From Dryocosmus kuriphilus (Eukaryota > Arthropoda > Insecta > Hymenoptera > Cynipidae): 64,000 bases of DNA. The notes under the pieces were generated by a model. That model was not told the origin of the DNA, ran no database searches, and saw nothing but the letters and a program-made list of their open reading frames with translations. How positions within the stretch are numbered: position 1 is the stretch's first letter; every line of letters starts with the position of its first letter. The stretch spans positions 81,825,951-81,889,950 of the forward strand of contig CM076197.1 in NCBI GenBank assembly GCA_038277395.1, in the 5' to 3' direction. A program made the position numbers and the translations under genes. This document shows, piece after piece, positions 1 through 12,450 of this stretch.

Positions 1-280
1 ATATCAATGTTCGAAGCACGTACTCTGGCTTAGAGAAAGGCAGCATCCGTTTCAGAAAATTTTAACCATAACCCAATGAATGATATACATTCATGCTAGA
101 AAAGTTTAAACTATCCAGTTTGATCAATTTTACAGGTTATTGGTATTATTTTCCTACTTTTTGAAAAACTTCTTTTATACTCTGAATTCTACGACTGTAT
201 GAAAATTACTAATTCATAAATTAGTAGAAGTGAGTGATAAAAATCGACTACTTCAGACTATTAGAATGCTTTAGTGAAAA

Positions 281-2553
281 CTAAAATTTCTTCGATGTTT
301 CAGAATCTAAATAAACATTGTAACCTGGACTGTATTTAATGAGATTCGTAATAATATTGATGGCGTTATTATTTTCTTTCTTAATGAAAACCATTTCAGC
401 CACTAGTCTCTTGAACTTATTTGTTTCTTTATGTAAAATGTGTATATTTTCCTAATCAAATTCATGGTTTAACTCGAATCTATGTTCAGTTATTTCAATA
501 TGATATTTCGATTGTTTTACGTTTCGATAATGTTCATTTCTTCTCGTATCTAATAGTCTTCCAGTTTGACCTATATAGCATTTGTTGCAATTTTTGCATG
601 AAATTTTATAAACTACATTGGAAAATTGTCATTTCTCCAAAGATCTTTTCCTAATTTTATAAGTGTATCAAGTTTGGGGACACTTCTAAATAACGATGTG
701 ATGCTGAAGTCAGACAAAGTTCTTCTTATGGAATACGACCAATAACTAATATATGGAATTGAAATAACGTCTCTAAAAACTTGTTTTAAGATTGTTGTGT
801 TATTATTAGATATTTTATTGGAAACATGGAATTTTGTTAAGCCTTTTTCGATATTGTCAATTACAAAATTTCTTGGGTAATTGTTAAGATATAAAGTATC
901 CTCAATGAATTTAATATTATCATTATGAAAAGATGAGTCTGAGAAAGACAAAAGCTGTATTTAAGATTATAGCTCTTTTTTGTTGAATTGGATGGTTAGA
1001 AAAAAAGTTGATGTAGTGACCTGTGAAAGTTTCTTTTTTAAGCTAATTAGTGATAATTTTATTGTCAGGGTTTTTGATGACTTCAACATTTAAAAATGAA
1101 ATTGAGTTGTTATATATGTTCAACTTCATGAGTAAACTTGTTTTGAGGATGTAAGAATTGAACATTTGTAAAATATAGTTTAATTTAGTTTTTGGAATAA
1201 TCAAAAACGTGTCTTGTAAGTAGCAGAAATATGCATGTATTTTAAAATTGAGTTTTTACAAATATTTTCTTCTGGATCCTGCATAACTATGTCCACGCAA
1301 GTATAGGTAAGACCGGTGAACCCATTGGTGTTCCATGGATTTGTTTATAAATTTCTTTATCAAACTGAAAATAGTTTTGTTGCATTAAGAATTTATTTTT
1401 ATTTCAATTTCACTTAGGGTTAGTTTTGTAAATTTATTGATGTGATTCCATTTATTTTGTATACATGTTAAAACCAAATTAAGTGGAACATTAGTGAATA
1501 ATACGGTGATATCGAGTGAAATCATTATATAATCTGAAGAAAATGTTTTTGAATGATAATTTCTTTGAAACAGATAGAATTTTTCATCTACTTATTAGGA
1601 ATAGGAAGAGACTCCTTAAAAATTTTGCTAAACATTTTTGCCATCGCAAAGGTTGGCGAAATAATAAGTGAAACTACTGGGCGTAAAAGAAAGTGGACTT
1701 TATGTACCTTTGGTAAATCATAAATTGTTTTCTATGTTAGTGACTTTAACAGAAATATCTTTTCTTTGTCTAAAAAACCTTTAAGTCTCCATGAATCTAG
1801 AATTTTAAAAGTGTAATTTTTTAGATCTTTAATCGGATTGTAATTTAATTTCTGGTATGTGGTGTTATCTTGTAGCATATGAAACTCTTTTTCTTTGTAA
1901 GTTTTTTTATTTAAAATAGTAATGTTGCCTTTATCACCTTTTTAAACAAATAGTTATTTATCTTTCATGACGATTTTTGTTTTGTCAACTGCTTTTGCCA
2001 AATTTTTGCCAAATTCAGACATAGGTATTTTTTAATCAATTTTTCCGATGAATTTATAATTTTATGTCTTAATAAATCTCGATCCTCCTTTTTTCTGTTA
2101 AACCTATGCTCGATTCAACAACTTTTATAAATTCAAAAAATAAATTACGCTTATTTATTAAGCGACGTGTGCTAAAATTGTTTCCTAACTTCAAAATGTC
2201 ATTAATATCATCTGGAATTTCTGTGTCGCTTAAATTTGTAATCCAAGGATCTCTGTTAAAGTTTTCTTTGTATAATTTGTATTTATTCAAGCTGGAATCA
2301 AAAGAGAGCTTTTTATTAACAGTTATATTCTTCATTTTTTTGACAAAATAATAAGTTTATGTTTCTTGCTGGAATTAAAGTTATAGATTAAATGATATTC
2401 AGCAATGTTTTTATATACTTCAAAAGGTAGTCTATTTTTTACACAATTTAAAATATTATTATATTGGTTCTTGAGAAATCTCAGAAGATGATGAATGTCC
2501 TTAATTTCATAGTTTAATAAGCGTCGGTCAAGATTTTTTATGTTCGATGACAT
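281..2553 (-). pseudogene. Penelope-like polyprotein remnant: reverse transcriptase plus GIY-YIG endonuclease
   Basis: Broken open frames on the minus strand line up with a Penelope-like polyprotein. The N-terminal part (2553-2069) reads through DPWITNLSDTEIPDD, a typical pre-RT block. The reverse transcriptase (about 1950-950) shows GDKGNITILNKKTY, then a Y-L-P-K-H-like stretch ending in LRPVVS, then GTPMGSPVLP near 1320. The catalytic YxDD site is degraded to YLQDTF near 1205-1232. The C-terminal GIY-YIG nuclease (about 660-281) keeps CYIGQTGR near 560-580 and EMVFIKKE near 375-400, and ends with a stop at 281-283. The intact element would copy RNA and cleave its target by the nuclease. Several frameshifts and stops (for example before EN at about 445) make this a pseudogene. 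Confidence 0.88.
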
Positions 2554-2959
2554 ATTTTGTTGTATGCTATACGAGTGAAAAACGTTTTGTTCTTAAAAAT
2601 GTAGCATTCACAATATTTTTAAGAAATACATTCTTTCTACGACAGTTAACCAGGAAGTATTTATGTGGATCTATATTTCTAATTGTTATACAAAATCAGC
2701 ACTTTGTTTTTAATTAATTTAATGACTCAAAATCAAGTCTAATAGAACTACTAAATCTTAATAAATATAAAACTGTTCATTCTTAACCTAATAATGTCAA
2801 ATTACATAATTTTGTCTTTTTATCTTTTAATACGATTTCATCCATTCGAGTGGATATAATTCAACTTAAAGATCTTAAATTCACACAAAAACCAAAGACA
2901 CGATGAGAACCGATATACAATTTTAATAAACACTGAATTTTATTGTCAACGATCAACAA

Positions 2960-3005
2960 TGATTCCTGATGAGGGTGCCATAATGAGCTCCGAAACGTCG
3001 AAGAA
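2960..3005 (+). ncRNA. Hammerhead-ribozyme-like core in the Penelope terminal repeat
   Basis: CTGATGA at 2966-2972 is followed by a possible stem II (GGGTGC paired with GCTCC, one bulged T, loop of about 8) and then by GAAAC at 2992-2996 and GTC at 2997-2999. Stem III would be only the self-complementary ACGT, as in the minimal type I hammerheads reported in Penelope-like elements, which are thought to work as dimers. TTC before the core can pair with GAA after it to start stem I. It lies on the strand opposite to the reverse transcriptase. The inverted copy near 300 keeps GAAAC but has lost CTGATGA. Self-cleavage is inferred, not shown. Confidence 0.6.
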
Positions 3006-3085
3006 ATTTTATGTTTCAATAAAGCATTCTAATAGTCTGAAGTAGTCGTTGTTTATTGCTGACTTCTACTAATTAACTTATTCAG

Positions 3086-4984
3086 ACGAAAAACAACGGT
3101 ATCCAATGCTTATATTCATAAATTAAATCTCAAACAAAAGCTACAGTTTTCGTAGTAGTGCTAAAATTTTTCGTATTCAACCAAATGTACTTTCCCATTC
3201 ATATGTACTAAATCAAGACCGTAATTATTTAAAAGAGTGCTTTATGCATTATATAAACATTGAAAAACTCTCCCTTTATGAATGAACCCGTATTTCTGGT
3301 CTCTACTTTTACAAAATATTTCTTTGCTTAACTTTGCATATAATACTTGCATCACATTACAATATCATAAAATAAATAAATATCAACATCAAAAAAGTAC
3401 ACAATCTCCTCTGAAGATATATTTTAACTACACCTCTCATTATTTCTCCACATAATCAGCTTTATTAATCATAATTTGCAGAATATGGCTGATGCCCATG
3501 ATGCAATAAAAAATGTAACGCATTCCGAAAATTGAACGTCAATATTTTAACGAAAGAGCAAAATACAAAAGTGGATCGATGGAACGTTTGCACTTAACAA
3601 ATGATTATCTGACTGAGCGCAGTTGCAGTCTTGATAGTAAAAACAGTAATTGATTTTACATTGTTGACATGATTTTATCATGGGCCGTAAAAATCCTCTA
3701 AAATGGACTTTATGCTTTCAATATTCGATATCTCGTCGTCACACGGAACATCACAACATCCTATCTATTCCCGTTACCAGCTGTTCGTGTTGGATATCGC
3801 AAACTGCAAAACATAGGGCAAAACGTGTCCGTTAGACTGATCGTATATTTGTGAGTAACTCCACTTTGACCGACCCCCCCCCCCCCCCTAAATAACCTAA
3901 CAAACTCCACAGCACTGTAGGAACTATGAATAATTTAGAGAGCGGAAGCTTTTTTGGACAAACATCCAGGAATCGCGATTTAAAATTCCGATTGACTGTC
4001 AACTAGATCCTCCTCGACTGCTCTGACGTACGTTCAAACTAGTACATTAATGAAGCACACACAAACGTGCCAGAAATTATATTCATAGAGTACCAGTTCA
4101 TCGGCAGCAAAGCTTCGAAATTTACTCGTTAGAAAATTGAGGGGACATTTTAAAATATGAATTTAACCAATTTTCATAACTTTTTAGGGAAACCAAAGAT
4201 TTTTCGTTATAGGACATAAATATGTGTTCACAATGATCACAGGCTTGCTACAAACTTCGGCTTTCGAATTACAGGTTTTTCGGGAACAATGTTTACAAAA
4301 TTCCAGGCTTTTTCAAGGTTTTTCAATAAAAAATTTTTTTAATTATACAATTTCCACCCCAATTCTTATAAAACTATGAGATTATGATAATTATTGAATT
4401 TCAAAGAAATGAAAATTAAAAGACTGAAATTAAAGAATTTTTAGATTTGAAGCGTTTAAAATTAAAACATTCAAAATTAAATTAAACAATGTTTTGAAAG
4501 ACAAAAAATTGAATAGTGTCACAATTTAAGATTATTAGTTTTCAAAATTAAATGAGTTTAGTTTCAAGGCTTTTAAAATATGAAATTCAATATTGAATAA
4601 TATTTCAAATTGGTAAATTTTAAATTTGTGGACTTTTCAAACTGTTACAAATAGGTACTTAAGCATTTTTTCTTTTATTGACAGAAATCTGAAAATTCTG
4701 TGTTTTAGTTTCAGTTCAATCAACTTTAAACAATTTCGAAAATAGCAGAAGTTTTTAAAAACTGCAGTCCAAATTTTCTAATGTGAAAAAGTCTGCTTAT
4801 TTTGAGGTAATCGAACGTAAAAAAATGTTTAATAAGTTAAGCATTAAAAACTGAACTTTTTTTTATTTCTTTTGAAGTTTAATTCGTACAATTTCAAACT
4901 CAATCTTCTACATTAGAATTGTGAAAGGCTTCAATACGCATCGTCCAATTTAAATCGAAATTTTAAAAATTTTATACTTAAACT
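3086..4984. other. No gene seen; unassigned then AT-rich sequence
   Basis: 3086-4140 is mixed sequence with no supportable open frame and a 15-base C run at 3874-3888. From about 4330 to 4980 the DNA becomes AT-rich low-complexity sequence built of short words such as AAAATTAAA and TTCAAATT. The same texture returns at 7950-9120, on the far side of the element that begins near 4985. Confidence 0.6.
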
Positions 4985-6056
4985 CAGTATTGTGCAATAC
5001 TCGAATTGAACCTACTATAATTCGATTCGAGCTAGCGCTGCTATGGTTGCTACCGAGCCAGGGTTGGCTCGAATGTCGAATTTTCGAGTCCGAGCCAGTG
5101 CTGGCTCGAATTAGTCGAATTTTTTTAAACCGACTCTCGTTTAGACGGAGTCGAGTTTGATAATTTATTACGATTTGCGTACGATCTTTTAGAATAGAAA
5201 TTTAAAAGAAGTTAAAAACAGATGAGAAATAATTTTTTTATAGGAGAATTATTTTAAAAATATTATTTATTATTATTATTATTATGCAGCTGAGAAGTTT
5301 AGGGAACAAATCAAGCTTTAAATAATAATAAATAAATATTTATTTGTCACCTTGCTGATGACTACTTTAATTAAATTAAAAATATTAATTATGTTTTAAT
5401 TTTTAAATGCAATTAAACAATTTTAATTAATAGAATAATATTTTTTATATAGAATATATACCAAGGAAAATTTAGAGGCGTGAAAAATAAAAGATTTAAG
5501 TTCTACTATTCAAAAAACAAAATCCAGCATTCCTTTTTCTAAAACGCATAATATTTTATTGAAAAAAATATTTGTAAAAATTTTCAAAACATGGAGCCCA
5601 AAGTTGACAACTTATATGCTTATACGGTACGAAATTATATAAGATACATCGCCTATCACATCTTAGCAATATCACTTCTCTCTAAACAATGAGTATGGTA
5701 GAATTATATATAATGCTTTAAAAAACAGAATGAGCCATTATTTATTAAGACTGGTTAAAAATTATGATATGCTATAAAGCGCTTAAAAACCAGCTGCCAA
5801 TTAACTATTGATACAAAAATAATTTGTGCTAAAAACTAATTTGAAAATTAATATTTTTATGGGACGAGTGTGGGAATTTGAGCGATCGTTTTGGCTTTGG
5901 AGGTGAATAAGGGTTGTGTGGGGTAAAAAAAAAAGGGTTGTGATTAGAGTTATGGCAGTTGTTATGTGGGAGGAATGAGTGCAAGTGTCTCAGACGGTGG
6001 AAGACGGGAAAAAGTAAGAAAAAGTGGTGCATGCTGAAGAGTGAGGTTAGGTTTGA

Positions 6057-6095
6057 AGTTAGTTAGTTACTTAGTTAGTTAGTTAGTTAGTTAGT
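6057..6095. repeat. TTAG microsatellite
   Basis: A run of TAGT/TTAG tetranucleotides, about nine copies with one or two interruptions, just upstream of the LINE ORF1 remnant. Confidence 0.85.
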
Positions 6096-6356
6096 TTGGT
6101 GGACAGAGAGTAGGGTAGTGAAGTTGTACGAGACTGGGGAGACGGATGGTGAGGTAAGGTCTGGTTATTGATAATTACTACTGTCTTTTTGTGCGGAGCG
6201 AAAGGTTGATAAGTGGCGCGGGAGACCACTGGGTGTGGTAGGAGAGTAGCAGGCCACAGGGTAACAGGCCGATTACGAGGAGAGACCAAGGCAACAGAAC
6301 GCTAGAGGGCAATACGTGCCCGAAGAAGGGAATTAGAGACTAAGACCCAGTGTGCA

Positions 6357-7365
6357 ATGAATGAAGTGGTGAGCCGGGCAGGCGGGACTAGTGGGGGCGA
6401 CGCAGAGAGGTTAGAGTTTGGCAAGTCAATTGGTAAGGTGTTAGAGTCAAGTAAGGCCATGGATAAGGCATTAGATAAGACAAAGGACACAATGGAAAAT
6501 ATGTTCCGAGAGTTAGAGAAGGTAGTGAGTAGAGGGATAGCGGAAGAGATGGAACATGGGAGGGGAACAGAGGGGATAGTCATAAAGATAAAAGAGAAAT
6601 GGGAGAAATGGGAAAAGTGCTGGAAGAAGGAGGAAGAAAAAGTGTGGCAAAAGTTAGAGAGGATGGAGGAGGGACAGAGAAGAAAGCAGGAAGAGGGGAG
6701 AAAGGTAATAAGGCAGGTAGAAGAGAGGGTACGCAACTTAGAATGCAGAGCTGAGCGTCAAGAGAATCGTGCGGAAATAGGTAGAGGGGACGGGAAAGAG
6801 GGAGATGTGAACTTGAGAGAGGAGAATGAGAGAATGAAAAGTAGAGTACGTGGGTTAGAAAGGAAAATGGAGGGGTTTGGAAGGGAAAAGAAAAGGAGAA
6901 ATGTCGTTATAAAAGGATTGCAAGTAGAAAGCGAAACGGGAAAGAAGGAGGTAAAGAAACTTTTAAGGGACATAGGAGCAAATGTCAGGGTGCAGGAAAT
7001 AAAGGGGGTGGGCAACAAGACAGGAGAAAATGAGGAAGAAGAAGGTGCTTAGGGGAAAAAAAGAAAGAATTGATGACGATATGACATGGAGGGAGAGAAG
7101 GAAAAGATGGTTAATAGGAGAGAGGGCTTGGGAGGAGAGGAGAAAAGGGAATAGAGTTTGGTTTGGGAGAGACATGTTGTGGGTGAATGAGACGGTGTGG
7201 ATATGGGACGAAGAGAGAGAGGACTTGAAAATAGGTGAGCGGTCTCAAGGTCGAAGGGGAGCAGAGGTGACTAAGAACAGAGTAGAAGCGCCGCGGTTTG
7301 CGAACGAAATAAGAGGAAGAATGTTGGGAGAAGGGAAAGAGAGTGCGAAAAAGGGATTAAAGTAG
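6357..7365 (+). pseudogene. LINE ORF1-like protein remnant (coiled-coil RNA-binding type)
   Basis: The first frame (6357-7052, 231 residues) is a highly charged coiled coil rich in E, K and R. It includes KWEKWEKCWKKEEEKVWQKL, followed by KRRNVVIKGLQVE, the block that starts the RNA-binding fold in many LINE ORF1 proteins. A second, overlapping frame (7030-7365) continues with MTWRERRKRWLIGERAWEER and RVWFGRDMLWVNETVWIWDE, the expected C-terminal part, so a frameshift lies near 7030. ORF1 proteins coat LINE RNA. The region is strongly purine-biased on this strand, unlike its AT-rich surroundings. Just after it VVFWNV... resembles the first residues of a LINE ORF2 endonuclease, then the element stops. 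Family assignment is by recognition only. Confidence 0.7.
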
Positions 7366-7660
7366 TTTTTTGGAATGTGCTGGGGATGGATGAAGAAATT
7401 GGAAAGGCTGAGAGAAAGAGCAGGTCATACAGGGTAGAGAAGAGCCAAAATGATTCGCATAAAGGCAAAAGAAGTGTCAGTATAGTCGCGGATTAATTTA
7501 CCATCAATAGGATGGAAAGGGCGAGAAGAAACGGAGGCCCAAGGTCTTGAGCGGCAGTGCGTAGATTTAGATTAGAGATTAAGAAGCTATGGACATATAG
7601 GATAAGGTAGAAATAAGACTCTCAAACCCGTAAAAGGGAGCGAGTATAAATAAATAAACG
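7366..7660 (+). mobile_element. LINE ORF2 stub joined to LINE 3' tail
   Basis: After the ORF1 remnant the sequence reads briefly as the start of an AP-endonuclease (VVFWNVLGMDEE). The rest of ORF2 is missing. At 7616-7660 comes CTCAAACCCGTAAAAGGGAG, GAGTATAAATAAATAAA, a tail nearly identical to the 3' end of the SINE at 22.8 kb. This is consistent with an internally deleted LINE copy that keeps its 3' recognition end. Confidence 0.6.
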
Positions 7661-7945
7661 AACGAACGGGTTTCGTTTAAGGTTATGTCAATGGGTAGGT
7701 CACGAAAACTAATTTTTTTTATTTGCCTTGTATCAGTTTCGTATTAATAATTAATAAGATCTGAAAAATAATTTTCATATACGAAAATTATTTCAGCCAG
7801 CCAGTGCTGGCTTGGATTCGAAAATTAGACATTTTTTCCGAGTCCGAGTCAGCGTTAGCTTGGACTCGAATGTTCGACATTCAAGCCAACCCGGGCTAGG
7901 CTCGGATTCAAAATTCGACATTCTAATATGTCGAAAATTCAGTTC

Positions 7946-10900
7946 TGAATCAAATTGAATTAATTTTGCCATTGAAACTTCAAATTAGAACTATTTAAAT
8001 TTAGGCTACGAACATTTTAAAATTTCATCGATAAAAATAAAAATGTTTAATTTTTAAATTGAATTTAGGAGGCCTGAATATTCAAACTTGCAAGTTACAG
8101 CCTTTAAATTTTAAAATAGAACAGTCAAAATTCAACAGATTCAAAATTAATTGTATACTTTTAAAATAGAAAAGTTTGAAAGTGAAAATTTTTAAATCAG
8201 ATACATAAAATATTGAAAATTCAGGCCTTCAAAACTGAATGGTGTATTTAAGATTAAAAATTTAATATTAAAAATTAAAAAATTGAACTATTTTAGAACA
8301 AAGTCGTTAAATTCAATAATATTCTTGCAATAAATATCTAAGATTTACGACACATAATAATTTCTCAGTGTTCTGAGTTAAAAAATTATTATTAAAGGAC
8401 CTAAAGTTGTAAATTAAATTTTTCAAATTCAAGCCTTCAATATTTAATAATTATAAATTGCAGATCGTGAACATTCAACATTTTTAAAATGTAACACACT
8501 CAAAATTAAATGATTTTAAATTTAAGGATTTTTTGAAAATTGAATATTTGTAAAACTTGAAACTTTTAAAGTTTGAATTTACTAGTATTTTTAATATTTC
8601 TAAGTTATTGGAAAACTTCTAATTCTTCTATACTGTAATTTCCAAATTTTCTTGAAAAATCTCCATTAAAAGAAAAACGTAAATTTTATGAAATTCGTTT
8701 TTCTTTTAATTGTATCATTTCAATTTGAAAATTTTTTCCTTCTATAATTTTACAAAATACCAATCATCAATCAGAATACAAAATTTTTATTTCTTTTAGA
8801 AATTAACTAAACTTACAACACTTTTTTTAATTTGTAATGTTCCGACTTGAACAATTAAAAATCAAATGACCCGAAATTCAAATTTTCGAAATTGTACAAT
8901 TTTATATTGGAAGTAAGATTGCAGAATTTTGTATCCAAAATAGAATTTGTATTTCCAATTAAAAGTTAAAAGTGTTTTAAACTGAATATTTTAAAATCCT
9001 TATTTTCAAAATAAAACAATTTTTGGAAGTTTTAAAAATTGTATAAAATTTCAAACTGGAATCGCAGTAATTTAGAAAGAATTGAAACCAAGCGTATTCA
9101 AAATTTTGTGTGATAGATATAAAGTCTTCCTTTTCGGGAGTTCCGAGTCCTTTTTATTTATCCGCTTTCTAAAATTATTAAATATTTAAAATAGTTTAAT
9201 TTACTTTTCTTGTAATGTATTCTGTTTATAGGTCGTCCGTGGTATGAAAGTTAAACATACTAAATGCCATTTTCACTATAAGCTACGTATTTAAACATCA
9301 AATCACGCACAGGACCCTTGACCCGTTTCACCCTGCAACCACAGATCCCATAAATAGAAGGATTTATCATGTCCTCGGTTACTACTATAGTCGGTAGTCT
9401 CCTAAGGGCAATCAAATCATGGTGTTCATGCATTACCGTTTCCAGTGACTTATTAAGGGTCAAAGTAGAAGCTCTAAAGTATCAAATATATCTATTAACT
9501 TCAATCTTTTTTTAGAATTATCATTTCAATACAAAAAACACTGCAGAACATTCGACTAAAAATTTTTTAATTTTTCACTTCAGATTACTGAAAATTAGTT
9601 TACTAAATCTTCAATAAAAGCTCTAAATATAAAACATTAAATAATTTCTCTCAGATGTCAATCAAAATTTTACAAAATTGAAATAATAGCATAAAAATTC
9701 TTGCGAAACATATCAATCAACATACCAAAAGGAACCAAGTTTCCCTACAATAGTAAGACCATAAAGCAGTACAATCTGCATGCTTCTCAAGTTATTCCGC
9801 TCCACAATTTGAGGGGGTGTTTACGTGTTTGCAAAAGGCATTACTGTCGAATTTCCTGGTTCATAGTTTCTCTAAAATTGTTAGTGTAACGAGCGTAGCT
9901 ATAGCGGCCCTAAAGCCTAGATCAATGTTCCACACGTTTTGATGACCAATATGCGCTTTACGGAGGATCCATCTTCACAGCTACGCATGCATATTCCCCG
10001 AGATACCTAACAAAACGATGGCTGTGTTTATACAACAGCGAAGCTAAGGGTGTTCCGAATTATAACCGTACACATTTCTACACAAAGATGAAGTTAATCT
10101 TCTTGCGCTCCTTTCGACTGGTTATCATCAGCCTGTTTAAAACAAACGGTTCAGAACACTTCAAGAATATCAACCTTCAGGAATCTTCTTTCATTGTTAC
10201 TATTATCATCCCTAACAGCTTAAACCAGGATTTAGAAAATATATGCTGAGTGACTGAAAAAAAGGACAACAGCCAAAGCTACTCTTTACTCGTCTATTGA
10301 AGTTAGTTCATTGACATACATTGAGCTCAAAAATAGCTTCTCGAATTAGCCATTTCACTAGTGGCATTTCCGAACAAGCCTTTATATCGGGACTGATCGA
10401 TTGGTCCGCGACGCGGCTCTGCTTTTGTTTCGACTTGAAAGGCCCCTTCAACCTCGATTCCCAAACGCGATCAGCGTCCATCGCACACCCCAACCGTCCT
10501 CGGATGTTATCGGTCATTTGATTCCAGACCTGTGTTCAATTACATGCAACGAGTAATCACTTTTTCATTGGTTTATATTCGTTTTATTATCTCCTTTGGA
10601 GAAAAACATCCTGGTCACATATACCCTTGTTTATTGAATCGTATTATTCAATCAAGTCTCCTTTCCAATTTTTTTATGTCAAAAACTTGTTTTTTCATTT
10701 GGGAAAGCTGATTTAACTATGTTATGATACGGAAACTTTTCCACTACAATTATTAAGCTCTATAGAGTCAATTTATATTCTTTTTTGCTGACTATAAAGG
10801 ATTCATTTTCAAGAATCTATTCTGAATCACGAAAGTGTTAAATTTAAGTTCTGAGGTTTCTGTGCAAGATATTAAGTAACTGAATTGGCGGTATTTGATC

Positions 10901-12110
10901 TGCAGAAACACGAACGCATCTGACAAGGCTAGTGAGAAGAGCCATATCGCTCTAATTATCGTGGGATGTGTTGTATAGGGGCATCACGTAGATCAAACGT
11001 TCGTGTATTGTGCTTGATAACAATGGCCAACTTCGAACTCCCTCACACTTGACCTGCATCGCGGTCACCACAAATGATGTGCTAATGGTTTTCGACTCTG
11101 CGATCCTATCCTTGTTACAAACACTACTCCCATTTCAATTATACAACCTATCACTCTTCACAATATTCGAGAAAAGCTCTCAGTCTTTCACACGTCCTTT
11201 TGAATCAATCCTTTAAAATCCTTTAGCATTTATATCCCGTTCCATGAAATTTAAAAAAATATTAGTGATAGATAGAAACTACTATTGTATCTGGTAAATT
11301 TCATTAGATATCAATCTAATGATTAAAACTGTATTAATTGTGAACATGTACGTTTTTGCTAAAGCAGAAGAACAAAATATGTAGGTAAGCGAGCATTGGC
11401 TCGGATTTTTGAAAATCTATAATTAATAAACAATTCTAGATAATAAATATTGTTTATATAAGGTTCTAAGAATGTATTAGAAAAGGTCCTAGATCAACAT
11501 GACAACTAGAACCGTTGTTCAGACACTAGGGAATCGGATATCCAGACATATATACTGTTATATGAAATCACTTTGTTCTTACCCTGATTTTAGAACTCCT
11601 ATTATGTAGAATAAATTACCAGAAACGCTAATCGATTTGATATGGTCCCAAGTCAATCTAATTACTGGAAGCTTTGTTAAGCTAGTATTAAGGCTGTTCT
11701 CAATAATAACATAAACGTTGTTGTCCATATTATCTTCAAACTAGTAGGAATTAATTCTGCAGGATATAAAGATTCTAATTAATCCAGAATTAATAAGAGG
11801 TAGAATTCATGAAACAAGGCGTTTTTCTCTCGAGGGTTGTCAACTGAAAAATCGAATTTGTTCGGAATGTTTGGGATTTCCAGAATGTGGCAGGTATTCA
11901 TTGGGAAAGTGCGCGGAAATGCATTCCGTCACAGCTTGTGGATAGCCAATGATCAATGTGACGTTGAAAATGTATTGCAAGTTACAAGCTTGAAATTTTC
12001 AGTTTATCAAGGATTTAATAGTTTTGATTTTATTAATTGTGAATTTAAATTTTATTTTTACAAATCCAGAAACTGCACGGTTTACATGGAGAAAGATGGC
12101 AGGTCAGCCT
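7946..12110. other. No gene supported; AT-rich then unassigned sequence
   Basis: 7946-9120 is low-complexity AT-rich DNA with words like AAAATTGAA and TTTAAAATT. From 9200 to 12110 composition is more balanced and looks like unique sequence. Short frames occur (for example 9260-9463 minus, 10308-10517 minus and 10321-10521 plus, 11010-11216 plus, 11837-12112 plus) but none carries a motif that could be recognised. Confidence 0.55.
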
Positions 12111-12204
12111 GAACATCTAAATGGTCAGACTGACTCTATTTGAGTGTAGACTGTAGGACAGCCATCTAGATGGTCGAATTGGCCATCTCTACAGGGTTAA
12201 AATA

Positions 12205-12450
12205 AGATGGTTGGACTCGGCCATCTTGGAGGGACGATTTGGCCATCGCGGAATATCGTTTCGATCATTGCAGAAAGGTGATTTAACCATCACGAAGGGC
12301 CAATTCGATCATCCCCGAGGTTGGTTCTGTCATCACGGAGGGTCGATGCGTTCATCTCGGGAAGTCGATTTGATCATTTTGGAGGTTCGATTTGATCATC
12401 TTGGAGGGCCGATTTCATCATTCCGAAGAATCAATTTGAACATCCCTAAA
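12205..12450. repeat. 22-bp minisatellite
   Basis: About ten diverged copies of a 22-base unit close to GGTCGATTTGATCATCTTGG run through this block. They keep one frame open on the plus strand for 101 codons (12211-12516), but that is explained by the repeat (22 x 3 = 66) and is probably not a gene. Related words (GATGGTC, GGCCATCT) begin already at 12110. Confidence 0.8.

Larger units (their letters stand above)
200..3085 (-). mobile_element. Penelope-like retroelement, degenerate, with inverted terminal copies
   Basis: The block is bounded by two inverted copies of a sequence of about 95 bases (about 200-300 and 2985-3085, roughly 85% alike by eye). Between them the minus strand carries remnants of a Penelope-like element: an N-terminal linker region, a reverse transcriptase and a GIY-YIG endonuclease. 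Terminal repeats in inverted as well as direct arrangement are known for this retroelement group. An alternative is two head-to-head insertions, the right one reduced to its 3' end. The coding part is full of stops and frameshifts, so the copy is inactive. Confidence 0.85.
4985..7945. mobile_element. Non-autonomous element with GC-richer inverted ends, enclosing a LINE fragment
   Basis: The stretches at about 5020-5140 and 7795-7935 are inverted copies of one another. Both contain the words GAGCCAGTGCTGGCTCG-like, TCGAATGTCGAA and CGAGTCCGAGCCA, themselves short palindromes. They bracket about 2.7 kb that includes the LINE ORF1 remnant. The ends look like terminal inverted repeats of a DNA element or foldback. 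No transposase of its own is seen. Exact ends and target duplication could not be fixed. Confidence 0.55.

Noticed and set aside
5829..7475. Several minus-strand open frames rich in S, F, L and P opposite the LINE ORF1 region
   Set aside because: They are shadows of the purine-rich coding strand, with no motif of their own.
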